52,040 nucleotides of DNA, from contig JAIOPS010000043.1 of NCBI GenBank assembly GCA_021413775.1, positions 1 through 52,040 of the forward strand, written 5' to 3'. The stretch comes from Candidatus Kaiserbacteria bacterium (GTDB lineage Bacteria > Patescibacteriota > Minisyncoccia > Phycocordibacterales > UBA2100). Made by a program: the position numbers and the translations under genes. The notes below the pieces were generated by a model that had not been told where the DNA came from, searched no databases, and saw only the letters and a program-made list of their open reading frames with translations. This document shows, piece by piece, positions 23,150 through 31,302 of the stretch; the first letter of the stretch is position 1, and each line of letters starts with the position of its first letter.

Positions 23150-23905
23150 TCACTGAAGTTGTTCCTGGTGCGGTCCGCTGTAGTTCGGATGAACGCTTTC
23201 GACGGTGTATCCTCCGGTGCTTTTCACCAATTCATAAATCATATTCTTGCGCTCGACGACGATTTTCCAGCCCCTCTTGTCGGCTTCTTCGAAAAGCGCG
23301 GCGTTCGGATTGAACGCGATAGGGTGCGTTGTGAGCTCTAGGAGGGGAATATCGCGGTGCGTATCGCCGACGCCGACACTGTCTTCGAAAGTCGCATCAT
23401 TTCCTTCCACGACTTCGCGCAGGAGCTTGTCCTTGTTTTTGTTCGTCTGCCGGACGCGTTTGCCCGTGTATGCAGAGTCGACGATTTCCAGGTCTGAACA
23501 AACAACAACGTCAAAGCCCAGTGATTTCGCGAATGGGTCCGCAACGTCCCTGATAGAACCTGATACCGCGATGAGCAACCGACCGTCTTCTTTTAGCTTA
23601 CGAATGAGAGATGACGTGTAGACATAATGGGCGGTGCCTTTCGCGTTCAAGACCCGCTGCGCCGCGGCCGCAACTTCGTCCGCCGAGACTCGTGGCAGGA
23701 TTTCTTCGAACGTCCTAAGAATTACTTTGTTATATACTCAGTAGCTTTCCGTCGAACCGCGCTGTCGCCATATTTTCCGCGCTTCGTGGACCCTGTCCAG
23801 TTGCTGAGTAAATTCCGGGAATAAAAGTAACTCCTCCGCAACGTCTATCGTCATCGTGCCGTGATACACAGTGCCGTCCAAATCGAACACTCCGATTTTC
23901 TTCAT
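23150..23905 (-). pseudogene. HAD-family (SerB-like) phosphatase interrupted by an in-frame TGA
   Basis: Reading from the ATG at 23905 gives a normal HAD-IB start (KKIGVFDLDGTVYHGTMT, nucleophile D8). After 55 codons a TGA (23738-23740) follows ...RGSTESY. The same frame then continues VYNKVILRTFEEILP... into motif II (LLIAVSGSIRD) and motif IV (VGVGDTHRDIPLLE) until 23150. All catalytic motifs are present if the TGA is skipped; the total would be 251 codons. The promoter (TACGAT, 6 nt upstream) is intact. TGA is a normal stop elsewhere here, so a recent nonsense mutation or a sequencing error is likeliest. The nucleotide- or serine-phosphate substrate is unknown. Confidence 0.8.
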
Positions 23906-23911
23906 CGGGTC

Positions 23912-23917
23912 ATCGTA
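23912..23917 (-). promoter_or_regulatory. Extended -10 promoter, leaderless, for the HAD gene
   Basis: TG-A-TACGAT on the minus strand, 6 nt before the ATG at 23905. It confirms the true N-terminus of the interrupted gene. Confidence 0.5.
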
Positions 23918-23993
23918 TCACGGGCAAAAATTGTCGATCTGACATCGAGTAACTCGACACCTGCACGTTTTCCGATAGTATCTGTCTAACGTT

Positions 23994-24575
23994 ATGAACA
24001 TATCGTCGGCAAAATTTATGAGGGGCATCAGGGGCACCGACGACATTCTTGTCGATGGTGTACCGCAGGTCGCATTTGTCGGGCGCTCCAACGTCGGAAA
24101 ATCGAGTCTGATAAACGCCCTCACGAATGAAAAGAATCTGGTGAAAGTCGGCAGGAAGCCCGGCAAAACGACGGAAATAAATTTTTTCCATATCAACAGA
24201 GCGTTCTATTTGGTGGATTTGCCCGGATACGGATACGCGCGCATTGCTCCGAAAGACCGCGAGAAACTGAAAAAGTTAATTATCTGGTATCTCTCGGAAT
24301 CCGGCGCCAAGCCCGCACTCGTCGTCCTTGTGCTCGACGTGAAAGCGGGGCTCACGGCATTCGACAGGGATATGATAATGATTCTGACGAATGAAAAACA
24401 TCCATATATAATCGCCGTCAACAAAATAGATAAGCAGACGCAGCGTGAAGCCGCGCAGCAGGTGTCGGATATAAAATCGATTTCCGGCGACGCGGAGCTG
24501 TTCCTTTGTTCCGCTGAAACGCGAAAAGGAGTCGATGCAATCCTGGAAAAAATTTCATCAGTCGTGACGAGTTAA
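23994..24575 (+). CDS. engB: Ribosome biogenesis GTPase EngB/YihA
   Basis: 193 aa, a normal size. G1 motif GRSNVGKSSLINAL, switch-region GKTTEINFF, G3 DLPGYGYA, a G4-like NKIDK and G5 SAETRKG. EngB is needed for assembly of the large ribosomal subunit. The N-terminal segment ISSAKFMRGIRGTDDILVDG matches the family's usual start. A TAGTAT hexamer lies 12 nt before the ATG. It is followed by an ABC-F gene with its own promoter. Confidence 0.93.
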   Translation: MNISSAKFMRGIRGTDDILVDGVPQVAFVGRSNVGKSSLINALTNEKNLVKVGRKPGKTTEINFFHINRAFYLVDLPGYGYARIAPKDREKLKKLIIWYLSESGAKPALVVLVLDVKAGLTAFDRDMIMILTNEKHPYIIAVNKIDKQTQREAAQQVSDIKSISGDAELFLCSAETRKGVDAILEKISSVVTS

Positions 24576-24609
24576 TCGTTTACGCCTTTCCATTTTGCCT
24601 CCGATGCGG

Positions 24610-24615
24610 TAGCTT
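24610..24615 (+). promoter_or_regulatory. -10 promoter, leaderless, for the ABC-F gene
   Basis: TAGCTT ends 6 nt before the ATG at 24622. Confidence 0.45.
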
Positions 24616-24621
24616 CTCCTG

Positions 24622-26082
24622 ATGTCAGACGATTCCACGATAGTCAGGTTCGAAAATGTTTCGTACGAATACGGTCCGAGAAAGCCGATACTCGACGACG
24701 TCTCATTTCCTATACGCCGTAATGCGAAGCTCACACTGATGGGTCAGAACGGCGCGGGCAAAAGTACGCTCTTCGGACTCATCACTAAAGCGGTCTCTCC
24801 CGACGACGGGGTCATTCATATCGAGAAGGGGCTCAGTATTGCGGTTGCGAGGCAGGTGATACCGCGCGGAGAGCTCGACCTCACGGTGCGGGATTTCTTT
24901 CAGAAAATGTTTCCGAAAAAGGTGTACGACATCGACCCGCGTATCGACGAAATTCTGGAGGTGGTGAATCTCAAGGGTCATGAGAAGCTCCACGACCGTG
25001 TTATCCGTTCGTTCTCCGGCGGTCAGCAGGCGCGCCTCCTCCTCGCCTCGGCGCTGATACAGAAGCCCGACCTGCTCCTTCTCGACGAGCCGACGAACAA
25101 TCTCGACAAGGCCGGAATCGCGCACCTTACAAAATTCCTCGTTGAGTATCCGAAGACGTGCATTGTCATCTCTCACGATGCGGACTTTTTAAACGCGTTC
25201 ACGCACGGCGTTTTGTATCTCGACGTGCACACGCACAAAGTCGAGCAGTACGTCGGTAACTATTTTGACGTGCTTACGCAGGTGACGGCACGCGTCGAAA
25301 AAGAGCAAATGAAGAATGCGCAGTTGCAGAAGACCATCATCGCGAATAAAGAGAAGGCAAATTTTTTCGCGCACAAAGGCGGTCAGATGCGTCTCGTCGC
25401 GAAGAGAATGCGTACGAAAGCCGCGGAGGCGGAAGAATCCATGGTCGACGTGCGGAAAGAAGACAAAACGATAAAGGAATTTACGATTCCCGTGCAGGAC
25501 GGACTGTCCGGCGAGATGTTGCATATCACGTCGTTCAAGACCATCCGCAACTACAAGCCGGTCATAAAGAAAAAGACGGTCTCGCTCAGGAAAAACCAGC
25601 ACCTCCTCCTCCAGGGTCCGAACGGCATCGGGAAATCCACATTGTTGGAATCGCTCGCAACGGGGGAGGCCGAAGGGGCCGAGATTACGAAAGGCGTGCG
25701 GGTCGGCTACTATCGCCAGGACTTTTCGAATCTCGACTTCGATTCGACCGTTCACGACGAGCTGTTTTCCGTTATGGACAGGCCCGTGGAAGAGCCCATG
25801 CGCGCTGTCGCAGCGGGATTCCTGCTTACCGGAGATGTTATTCACACGAAAATCGGGCATCTCTCGGAAGGCCAGAAAGGCCTTGTCGCGTTCGCACGCC
25901 TGGTCCTGCTCCGTCCGGGGCTCCTTATCCTCGATGAACCGACGAACCATATAAATTTCCGTCACATTCCCGTGATTGCGAAAGCACTCGATGCGTACGA
26001 GGGCGCGATGATACTCGTCTCACATGTGCCGGAATTTGTCTCCGCAATCCGCATAGATGAAACGTTGGACCTGGAGAAGTGA
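24622..26082 (+). CDS. ABC-F family ATPase
   Basis: 486 aa with two ABC domains and no membrane segments. Domain 1 has Walker A MGQNGAGKSTLF, signature RSFSGGQQARLLLASAL and Walker B LLLLDEPTNNLD. The interdomain linker (about 205-290) is Lys/Glu-rich and helical, like the P-site tRNA-interaction motif. Domain 2 has LQGPNGIGKSTLLESL, signature HLSEGQKGLVAFARL and LLILDEPTNHINFRH. ABC-F proteins bind the ribosome E-site to relieve stalling or antibiotic inhibition. The second signature is LSEGQ rather than LSGGQ, seen in some members. The specific subfamily (EttA, Uup, YbiT or resistance type) cannot be decided. Confidence 0.88.
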   Translation: MSDDSTIVRFENVSYEYGPRKPILDDVSFPIRRNAKLTLMGQNGAGKSTLFGLITKAVSPDDGVIHIEKGLSIAVARQVIPRGELDLTVRDFFQKMFPKKVYDIDPRIDEILEVVNLKGHEKLHDRVIRSFSGGQQARLLLASALIQKPDLLLLDEPTNNLDKAGIAHLTKFLVEYPKTCIVISHDADFLNAFTHGVLYLDVHTHKVEQYVGNYFDVLTQVTARVEKEQMKNAQLQKTIIANKEKANFFAHKGGQMRLVAKRMRTKAAEAEESMVDVRKEDKTIKEFTIPVQDGLSGEMLHITSFKTIRNYKPVIKKKTVSLRKNQHLLLQGPNGIGKSTLLESLATGEAEGAEITKGVRVGYYRQDFSNLDFDSTVHDELFSVMDRPVEEPMRAVAAGFLLTGDVIHTKIGHLSEGQKGLVAFARLVLLRPGLLILDEPTNHINFRHIPVIAKALDAYEGAMILVSHVPEFVSAIRIDETLDLEK

Positions 26083-26385
26083 AAGGTATCAAAACCCAAG
26101 GCAAGTCCTAGACCACGGATGAAAGACTGCCCCACCCTTCCATCCGCGTTCCGCAGCAAAGCCGCGGGGCTTTAAACCTTTGCTGTCTGCGTCGCTCGGA
26201 CATGCGAACAAGTACGTCCGCATGTCTCTCGCTATCCTCGACAGATAAACACCGCGGAGTATTCAATATTTTTGCGGACGGCACAACTCTGTGTCGTAAT
26301 GTGCCGCGCGCATAAGAGTGCCTATTTTCGTACGTCTACATATGTATGCCGCTTGGTCGGCAGTTAGCAGATAACATAATCACGT
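26083..26385 (+). ncRNA. Intergenic region with four hairpins and a possible pseudoknot
   Basis: No ORF is supported in these 303 nt, but structure is dense. GGC-A-AGTC (26100-26107) pairs with GACTGCC (26125-26131). Its loop contains CGGATG (26116-26121), which pairs with CATCCG (26141-26146), giving an H-type pseudoknot. CAGCAAAG/CTTTGCTG (26154-26161 with 26178-26185) competes with an inner AAAGCC/GGGCTTT. GACATGCG/CGCATGTC (26199-26206 with 26219-26226) and CGGCACA/TGTGCCG (26279-26285 with 26300-26306) follow. Either a non-coding RNA gene or a long regulatory leader is possible. No RNase P, tmRNA, SRP or 6S signature was found. Confidence 0.4.
26372..26380 (+). promoter_or_regulatory. 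-10 promoter for the 26386 DUF5666 gene
   Basis: Overlapping TAACAT (26372) and CATAAT (26375) hexamers end 8 and 5 nt before the ATG at 26386. This makes the preceding structured region upstream of, not inside, the transcript. Confidence 0.45.
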
Positions 26386-27135
26386 ATGAACACACACAAA
26401 TATATAGCGGCTTCGGGCGCCATCGCCTTCGCGCTTATGAGCGCAACGCCCGCTCTGGCTGATTCAAACCAGGGTACAAAGGCCGAGTCGGGGGATGAAC
26501 ACGGTATAGGCTTGCATCTCGGTTCGGTCGTGGGCTTCCTCAACCATGACTTCCGCATGGGCGGAAGCGATAAGGAAGGAAAGAGCTACAAGGGAGAGGA
26601 GCGTAAACACGCGACCTCGACGAATGCCGTATCGGGCACCGTAACGGCATTTAACGGCTCGACCATTACTCTCGCGTCGTCGAACGGAACTACGTACGCA
26701 GTGCAAATCACCGGCGCGACGTTCAACGGCTCGTCGGATATTGCCGGGTTCTCGAAAGTTCAAATCGGTGACCATCTCGTTGTAAAGGGCAGCGTGAACG
26801 GCACCTCCGTCACCGCTACGAAAGTTACGGACACTACACAGAAGCAGCGCGAAGTTCTCGTTCAGCTGAACGGAATCCGCGCCGGCGTCGTCGGCTCCGT
26901 TACGGCTACCGGCTTCACTCTGGATAAGTTCGGAAGCGGTCTCGCTACAATAACGACCAACGCGTCGACCACATTCCGCTTCGGTGGACAGGCGACAACT
27001 TCAGCAGCACTCACGGCGGGGCAGCTCGTCATCGTGAAGGGGGCTGCAGCGGGAGGAGCAACGGACTCAGTCACTGCGTCGGTTGTGTACATCATCGACA
27101 AAGGTACTGACTTTATCCGCAGTATATTCCGCTAA
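26386..27135 (+). CDS. Secreted DUF5666 domain protein
   Basis: 249 aa. A signal peptide (about 1-25, ending TPALA) precedes a charged linker with HEHG-type residues. A beta-rich DUF5666 region then follows: VSGTVTAFNGSTITLASSNGTT, VQIGDHLVVKGSVNGTSVTATKV, and a second copy VVGSVTATGFTLDKF with QLVIVKGAA. DUF5666 repeats look like OB-type barrels of unknown ligand and are frequent in Patescibacteria. It ends just before a very strong terminator. A related protein is encoded at 32901 and a more distant one at 43918. Confidence 0.8.
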   Translation: MNTHKYIAASGAIAFALMSATPALADSNQGTKAESGDEHGIGLHLGSVVGFLNHDFRMGGSDKEGKSYKGEERKHATSTNAVSGTVTAFNGSTITLASSNGTTYAVQITGATFNGSSDIAGFSKVQIGDHLVVKGSVNGTSVTATKVTDTTQKQREVLVQLNGIRAGVVGSVTATGFTLDKFGSGLATITTNASTTFRFGGQATTSAALTAGQLVIVKGAAAGGATDSVTASVVYIIDKGTDFIRSIFR

Positions 27136-27149
27136 CGAAAAAAGAATCA

Positions 27150-27178
27150 CTCAACCCCGCTCTCCGAGCGGGGTTGAG
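27150..27178 (+). terminator. Strong 13-bp hairpin after the DUF5666 gene
   Basis: A perfect 13-bp stem (27150-27162 with 27166-27178) with a TCC loop. The classic U-tract is absent, but AATAATTTT follows about 9 nt later. It lies between the DUF5666 gene and the LapA-like gene. Confidence 0.65.
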
Positions 27179-27193
27179 CCCCAAAATAATTTT

Positions 27194-27502
27194 ATGCTCA
27201 TTCCACTTATCGTCGGCATCATACTCGGGGGATTTTCAGTCGTGTTCGTTCTGCAGAACGTCGCGATTGTAAGCGTTGCCTTCCTCTCGTGGCAGTTCAC
27301 AGCATCGCTCGCGCTCGTTCTGTTCGCGACGCTCATGGCGGGTGTTGTCGTGACTCTTCTCATTCTGTTGCCGAACGTCATTAAGGACAGCATCTACGTC
27401 ACTCGCTTAAACCGGCGCATTAAGGAGCTGGAGGAAAATAATGCCCAATCGAATGTGAGACGTGCTCCTGAGCCGGTCCCGCAAACGGAAGTCGGGGTTT
27501 AG
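27194..27502 (+). CDS. LapA-domain (DUF1049) membrane protein
   Basis: 102 aa. Two hydrophobic helices (about 2-20 and 30-58) flank a short loop, VLQNVAIVSVAFLSWQF, that matches the LapA/DUF1049 pattern (N-x-x-V-x-v-x-F-l). A coiled-coil tail follows (VTRLNRRIKELEENNAQS). In E. coli, LapA-type proteins act in lipopolysaccharide assembly; in organisms without LPS the role is unknown. The ATG at 27194 starts the first helix. Its end overlaps the convergent hydrolase gene by 4 nt. Confidence 0.75.
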   Translation: MLIPLIVGIILGGFSVVFVLQNVAIVSVAFLSWQFTASLALVLFATLMAGVVVTLLILLPNVIKDSIYVTRLNRRIKELEENNAQSNVRRAPEPVPQTEVGV

Positions 27503-28122
27503 GCGCCCGATTGCTTCTTGACCCATTGGCGTGCGAAGGAGACGTCTTCATCGACGAGCTCGTGCCCGGCGTCCGACATGTGCAGGGCAACGGCAGCGCC
27601 TTTTTCGCTGAGCGCATCGCGTATTTTTTCTGCGTCCCCGGTAGGGCACATCCTGTCCCGCTTTCCTGCGAGAATACACAGCGCCGATCCGGCGAGTGAA
27701 GGGATACTATCCGGCAGTGCTGCGGACATCGGGCGGAAGAGTATGGCCGAGGTCAGCATCTCCGGGTGCGTAGCGAGAAGGCTGAGGGCGATATTTGCTC
27801 CGTTCGAGTAGCCTACGGACGTTACTTTTGTAAGTGGAAAGCCGTGGACCTGAGACGCTTTGCGTATGAAGTCTGCGAGTTGCTCCGTTCGCCGCGCAAG
27901 ATCCTCGCGGTCAAAAACTCCGGGCGCTACTCTCCGGAAAAAACGTGCCATTCCGTCCTCGGTCACATTGCCGCGTAGAGAGATAATGTCGGCGGTTGAA
28001 TCGATAGAGTGTGCGTGCTGAATCAGGTCGTGCTCGCTGCCGCCGGTGCCGTGCAAAAGAACCAGTGTCCGCGTACTTTCTCCCGGAATGTGCAGGTACC
28101 GGTATCCTTCAAGAATGTTCAT
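27499..28122 (-). CDS. mhqD: Phospholipase/carboxylesterase (MhqD-like alpha/beta hydrolase)
   Basis: 207 aa. Alpha/beta hydrolase fold: oxyanion LVLLHGTGGSEHDL, nucleophile VGYSNGANIAL (Ser), an acid Asp near AGKRDRMCP, and His in DAGHEL at the end. It is close to the LysoPLip/carboxylesterase subgroup that includes B. subtilis MhqD, induced by catechols and quinones. Its ATG overlaps the stop of the ring-cleaving dioxygenase gene by 4 nt, the same pairing of activities as in mhq operons. The gene symbol is assigned by family and neighbour, not by exact orthology. Confidence 0.75.
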   Translation of the reverse strand: MNILEGYRYLHIPGESTRTLVLLHGTGGSEHDLIQHAHSIDSTADIISLRGNVTEDGMARFFRRVAPGVFDREDLARRTEQLADFIRKASQVHGFPLTKVTSVGYSNGANIALSLLATHPEMLTSAILFRPMSAALPDSIPSLAGSALCILAGKRDRMCPTGDAEKIRDALSEKGAAVALHMSDAGHELVDEDVSFARQWVKKQSGA

Positions 28123-29054
28123 GCGGGGAGTTTCAGCGGCGGCAGAGCCCGGACTATTTCTTCGCGGTGCATTTCAAACTGGGGCGGCAGACACAGCCGG
28201 GTGCCGAGACTCGCGAGCGGTTCGTCAACCGTGAAGCCCGGCGCATCCGTTGCGATTTCAAATAAAACCCCTCCCGGTTCGCGGAAGTAGACGGAATGAA
28301 AGTACGTGCGGTCGATGACCTGTGTTGCCTCCATGCCGGCTGCGAGAAGCTCCCCGCGAATTTTGAGCTCGTCCGCATCGTCGTCGGCGCGGAATGCCGC
28401 ATGATGTATCGTCCCTGAGCCCATGACACCCCGCAATTCGTCGGGGGCAATCCTGACGTATATGCAGCGACCCGGTCCCGACTCGTTGGCACGGTAGCGG
28501 TATGTTCCTGCGTCCGATTCGCCACCTGAATAGCCGAAACGTTCCGAAATGAATGCTCGCGTGCGCGCACCGATGTCTTCAGCGATTCCGATACCGTGGA
28601 ACGCGCGAATAGCATTGTCTGAGGAAAAGACGGGAGTCGTCCACGGTTCGACTGAAGCGAGCGGTGTCTCCGCGACGAGCTCGAGTTCAAGCCCGTCCGG
28701 GTCACGCAATAATATGAAAGCCTCGCCAAAGCGTGTACCGCGTGAGTACGACACTCCTTTTCCCTCAAGATGTCGTTCCCAAAATTCTACGGATCCGGCC
28801 GGGATAGAAAATGCCACCGACGCTATTTCACCGACTCCGGTCACGCCGGTACGCACATTCGGCCATGAGAAGAAAGTCATCGCGGTTCCCGGTTCGCCTG
28901 ATGAGTTGCCGTAGTAGAGATGGTACGCACGCGGATCGTCGAAGTTCACTGTGAGTTTAACCATACGCAGACCGAGTACGCCGGTATAGAAATCGATATT
29001 TTTTTGCGGGTCCGCCGTGATGCCTGTCACGTGATGAAGTCCGTGTGCCTTCAT
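28119..29054 (-). CDS. mhqO: Ring-cleaving dioxygenase of the VOC superfamily (MhqO-like)
   Basis: 311 aa, the usual length for MhqO-type proteins. There are two VOC modules: GLHHVTGITADPQKNIDFYTGVLGLRMVKLTVNFDD at the start (metal His in HHVTG) and, after about residue 145, AFHGIGIAEDIGARTRAF and SGTIHHAAFR (second metal His). FREPGGVLFEIATD carries the metal Glu. Family enzymes cleave hydroquinones. The start at 29054 is set by a -10 hexamer 7 nt upstream; earlier in-frame Met codons overlap that promoter. It forms an operon with the hydrolase. Confidence 0.8.
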   Translation of the reverse strand: MKAHGLHHVTGITADPQKNIDFYTGVLGLRMVKLTVNFDDPRAYHLYYGNSSGEPGTAMTFFSWPNVRTGVTGVGEIASVAFSIPAGSVEFWERHLEGKGVSYSRGTRFGEAFILLRDPDGLELELVAETPLASVEPWTTPVFSSDNAIRAFHGIGIAEDIGARTRAFISERFGYSGGESDAGTYRYRANESGPGRCIYVRIAPDELRGVMGSGTIHHAAFRADDDADELKIRGELLAAGMEATQVIDRTYFHSVYFREPGGVLFEIATDAPGFTVDEPLASLGTRLCLPPQFEMHREEIVRALPPLKLPA

Positions 29055-29061
29055 GCATGTA

Positions 29062-29067
29062 TTCATA
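29062..29067 (-). promoter_or_regulatory. Extended -10 promoter, leaderless, for the mhqO-mhqD pair
   Basis: TG-G-TATGAA on the minus strand ends 7 nt before the ATG at 29054 and overlaps an earlier in-frame ATG, deciding the start. Confidence 0.55.
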
Positions 29068-29191
29068 CCATGAGCGTGGATGTGCGCGAACCCGTCAACG
29101 GACTTTTTACACAGGTAGCACGTGTACAGGCGTTCACAGGGACGGTCGGGTGGTATTCTGTATACAACATTCATTAGAAATATTTTTCATT

Positions 29192-29575
29192 ATGGAAATC
29201 CAGCTTGCTCCTTTACTCGGCCTGTATCTTTTCATCATCGGCGCGCTTGCGCTCTACCGGAGGAAGTCCGTTATGCCCGCGGTATCGCAGATGCTCAAGA
29301 ACCGTCCGCTCATGCTTGTGGTCGCACTCGTTGAGCTTTTGGCGGGCCTCGCAGTCGTCATCAACTATCCGTACTTCACGATGGACTGGATAGGCCTTAT
29401 CTCCATCATCGGGTGGATGCTGCTGGCGGAAAGCCTCCTGTATCTCTCGCTGCCGTATAAACGGGTTCAGAAAATCATCAAGAAATTCAATAAGCCGGAG
29501 TGGTATCTCTACAGCGGCATCCTCGCGGTCGTCGCCGGCGCATATTTGACGGCAGTCAGTTTCGGTTGGATGTAA
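29192..29575 (+). CDS. Small integral membrane protein
   Basis: 127 aa with about four hydrophobic helices: residues 5-22, 39-58, 64-87 and 103-125. Polar loops carry YRRKSVMPAV and PYKRVQKIIKKFNKPEWY. No family motif is recognised. Two overlapping -10-like motifs (TATTCT at 29154, TATACA at 29161) lie 25-33 nt upstream, so unlike most genes here it may have a short AT-rich leader. It is divergent from mhqO-mhqD and 32 nt upstream of obg. Confidence 0.6.
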   Translation: MEIQLAPLLGLYLFIIGALALYRRKSVMPAVSQMLKNRPLMLVVALVELLAGLAVVINYPYFTMDWIGLISIIGWMLLAESLLYLSLPYKRVQKIIKKFNKPEWYLYSGILAVVAGAYLTAVSFGWM

Positions 29576-29595
29576 CGAAGAGCGGTCATCTGTGG

Positions 29596-29601
29596 TAGCA
29601 T
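29596..29601 (+). promoter_or_regulatory. Extended -10 promoter, leaderless, for obg
   Basis: TG-G-TAGCAT ends 6 nt before the ATG at 29608. Confidence 0.6.
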
Positions 29602-29607
29602 CGTCGA

Positions 29608-30567
29608 ATGTTGATAGATGATTTGACTGTTCGCTTCGAAGCCGGCCACGGAGGCCGTGGTGCTGCCGCGTTCAACAAAGTCAAGAAGGCACTGGGTCCG
29701 ACCGGCGGTGACGGCGGCAACGGCGCCAGCGTTTTTCTTGAAGGCGTTCCTGACGTCAGCGCACTCAAAGTCTTTGCAAGCAGAAAGGTCATCAAAGCGG
29801 AGGACGGAAAGAACGGCCGAGGACAATATATAGACGGTCGCCGTGGCGAGGATCTGATACTGAAGGTTCCGACGGGTACCCGCGTTACGAACGTAGATAC
29901 CGGCTATACCCGTGAGATAACCGAACCGGGTGAGCGGCTTCTCGTCGCGGGTGGCGGGGGAGGAGGCCGCGGCAATTTTAAATTCCGTTCGGCGACCAAC
30001 ACCTCACCGAAAGAATTCGAAGAAGGGAAGCCGGGGGATTCGGCTGTGTATCATCTCGAATTGCGCCTGATTGCCGATATTGGTCTCATCGGCCTGCCGA
30101 ATGCGGGCAAATCGAGTCTCTTGAATCAGCTTACCTCCGCCCGTTCGCGCGTCGCGAGCTACGCGTTTACCACGCTCGAGCCGCACCTCGGCGCGTACTA
30201 CGAACTGATACTTGCGGATATTCCGGGTCTTATCGAGGGCGCGTCAGCCGGTAAAGGACTCGGAGTGAAATTTCTCAAGCACATTGAGCGAACGAAAACG
30301 CTGTTTCATCTCGTCTCCGCGGAGTCCGACGATGTGGTACGTGATTACAAAATCGTTCGTGCGGAATTGAAGGAATATAATCCGGAACTTGCGGGAAAAA
30401 AGGAGTACGTATTTTTGTCGAAGAGCGACTCAGTCGACGGGAAAGAGCTGAAAAAGCAACTTGCGGCATTGAAGAAAATAAAGGTGACCGCGACCCCCGT
30501 CTCTATCGTAGACGACGCCAGTTTGGATGCGGTGAGAAAAATACTGAATACCATCAAAGGATCGTAA
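29608..30567 (+). CDS. obg: Obg family GTPase
   Basis: 319 aa. The N-terminal glycine-rich Obg fold (about 1-155) has the family's repeated GGRGAAAFNKVKKA, GGDGGNGASVFLEG and VAGGGGGGRGNFKF. The G domain has GLIGLPNAGKSSLLNQL, switch I VASYAFTTLEPHLG, G3 ADIPGLIEGAS, G4-like SKSD and G5-like TPVSI. Obg is an essential factor of late 50S assembly and stress response. The OCT C-terminal domain of longer homologues is absent, as in many Patescibacteria. G4 is SKSD rather than NKxD, a conservative variation. Confidence 0.93.
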   Translation: MLIDDLTVRFEAGHGGRGAAAFNKVKKALGPTGGDGGNGASVFLEGVPDVSALKVFASRKVIKAEDGKNGRGQYIDGRRGEDLILKVPTGTRVTNVDTGYTREITEPGERLLVAGGGGGGRGNFKFRSATNTSPKEFEEGKPGDSAVYHLELRLIADIGLIGLPNAGKSSLLNQLTSARSRVASYAFTTLEPHLGAYYELILADIPGLIEGASAGKGLGVKFLKHIERTKTLFHLVSAESDDVVRDYKIVRAELKEYNPELAGKKEYVFLSKSDSVDGKELKKQLAALKKIKVTATPVSIVDDASLDAVRKILNTIKGS

Positions 30568-30603
30568 GAAGGAGTCCGGCAATTCGTCTCAACAGGTAAC
30601 ACT

Positions 30604-31140
30604 ATGCGTACAATCGTCACAGGCATCGCAGTCGCAACGGCGCTCGCGCTCGTCGCTTTTCTGGTTGCGGGGGCGTATCGTCAGCCCGCGCCGCTCACCG
30701 ATGCTGAGAACGGTTCTGCGGGGCAGGTCTGTACTATGGAAGCCAAGATGTGCCCCGACGGTTCATACGTGGGACGGACGGGTCCGAACTGTGAATTTGC
30801 CGAATGTCCGGCGACAACCACACCTGCTTCCGAAAGCGGGACGGTCAAAGCCCGTATCGGTCAAAAGGTAATGGTGGGAAATATTTCCATTACACCGATT
30901 GCTGTCGTTGATGACAGCCGATGTCCCCGTGATGTGCAATGCATCTGGGCGGGAACAGTACATCTGCGCGCAGCGTTGGGAAGCGGACTCGGCTCTTCGG
31001 AGATGACATTTGAGCTCGGTACAGCTATTACGACTGAGGCCGAAAGCATTACGTTGAGCGAAGTTGCTCCCGCAAAGTCATCGGGTACGGACATTTCACC
31101 GTCTGAATACGTATTCACGTTTTCCGTCGAGAAGCGGTAG
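30604..31140 (+). CDS. Exported protein with CPDGS cysteine module
   Basis: 178 aa. A signal-anchor (about 1-25) is followed by a cysteine-rich module CTMEAKMCPDGSYVGRTG with CEFAECP (four Cys), a repeat type I know from Parcubacteria surface proteins. A C-terminal domain contains DSRCPRDVQCIWAGTVHL (two Cys) and ends in a beta-rich EYVFTFSVEKR. The paired cysteines suggest disulfide-stabilised extracytoplasmic domains. The function is unknown. It starts 36 nt after obg. Confidence 0.65.
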   Translation: MRTIVTGIAVATALALVAFLVAGAYRQPAPLTDAENGSAGQVCTMEAKMCPDGSYVGRTGPNCEFAECPATTTPASESGTVKARIGQKVMVGNISITPIAVVDDSRCPRDVQCIWAGTVHLRAALGSGLGSSEMTFELGTAITTEAESITLSEVAPAKSSGTDISPSEYVFTFSVEKR

Positions 31141-31302
31141 CTCCGGACATTCCTCGGCGGAAAAAGCCGCCGGCAGGCGCCGATCGGGGAAGGATATCGA
31201 ATCCCGGCGGGAGGGTTTGACTTCCTCGCTTAAATATAGTATTATTGCAGTACTTCTCGTTCGTCTCCTCGCTGAGGTGTGCATCGACCGAAAGGTAGCG
31301 CT

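Noticed and set aside
23738..23740. TGA recoded as Gly or Trp in this genome
   Set aside because: TGA terminates pyrB, tspO and other intact genes here at normal family lengths, so a genome-wide recoding is not supported.
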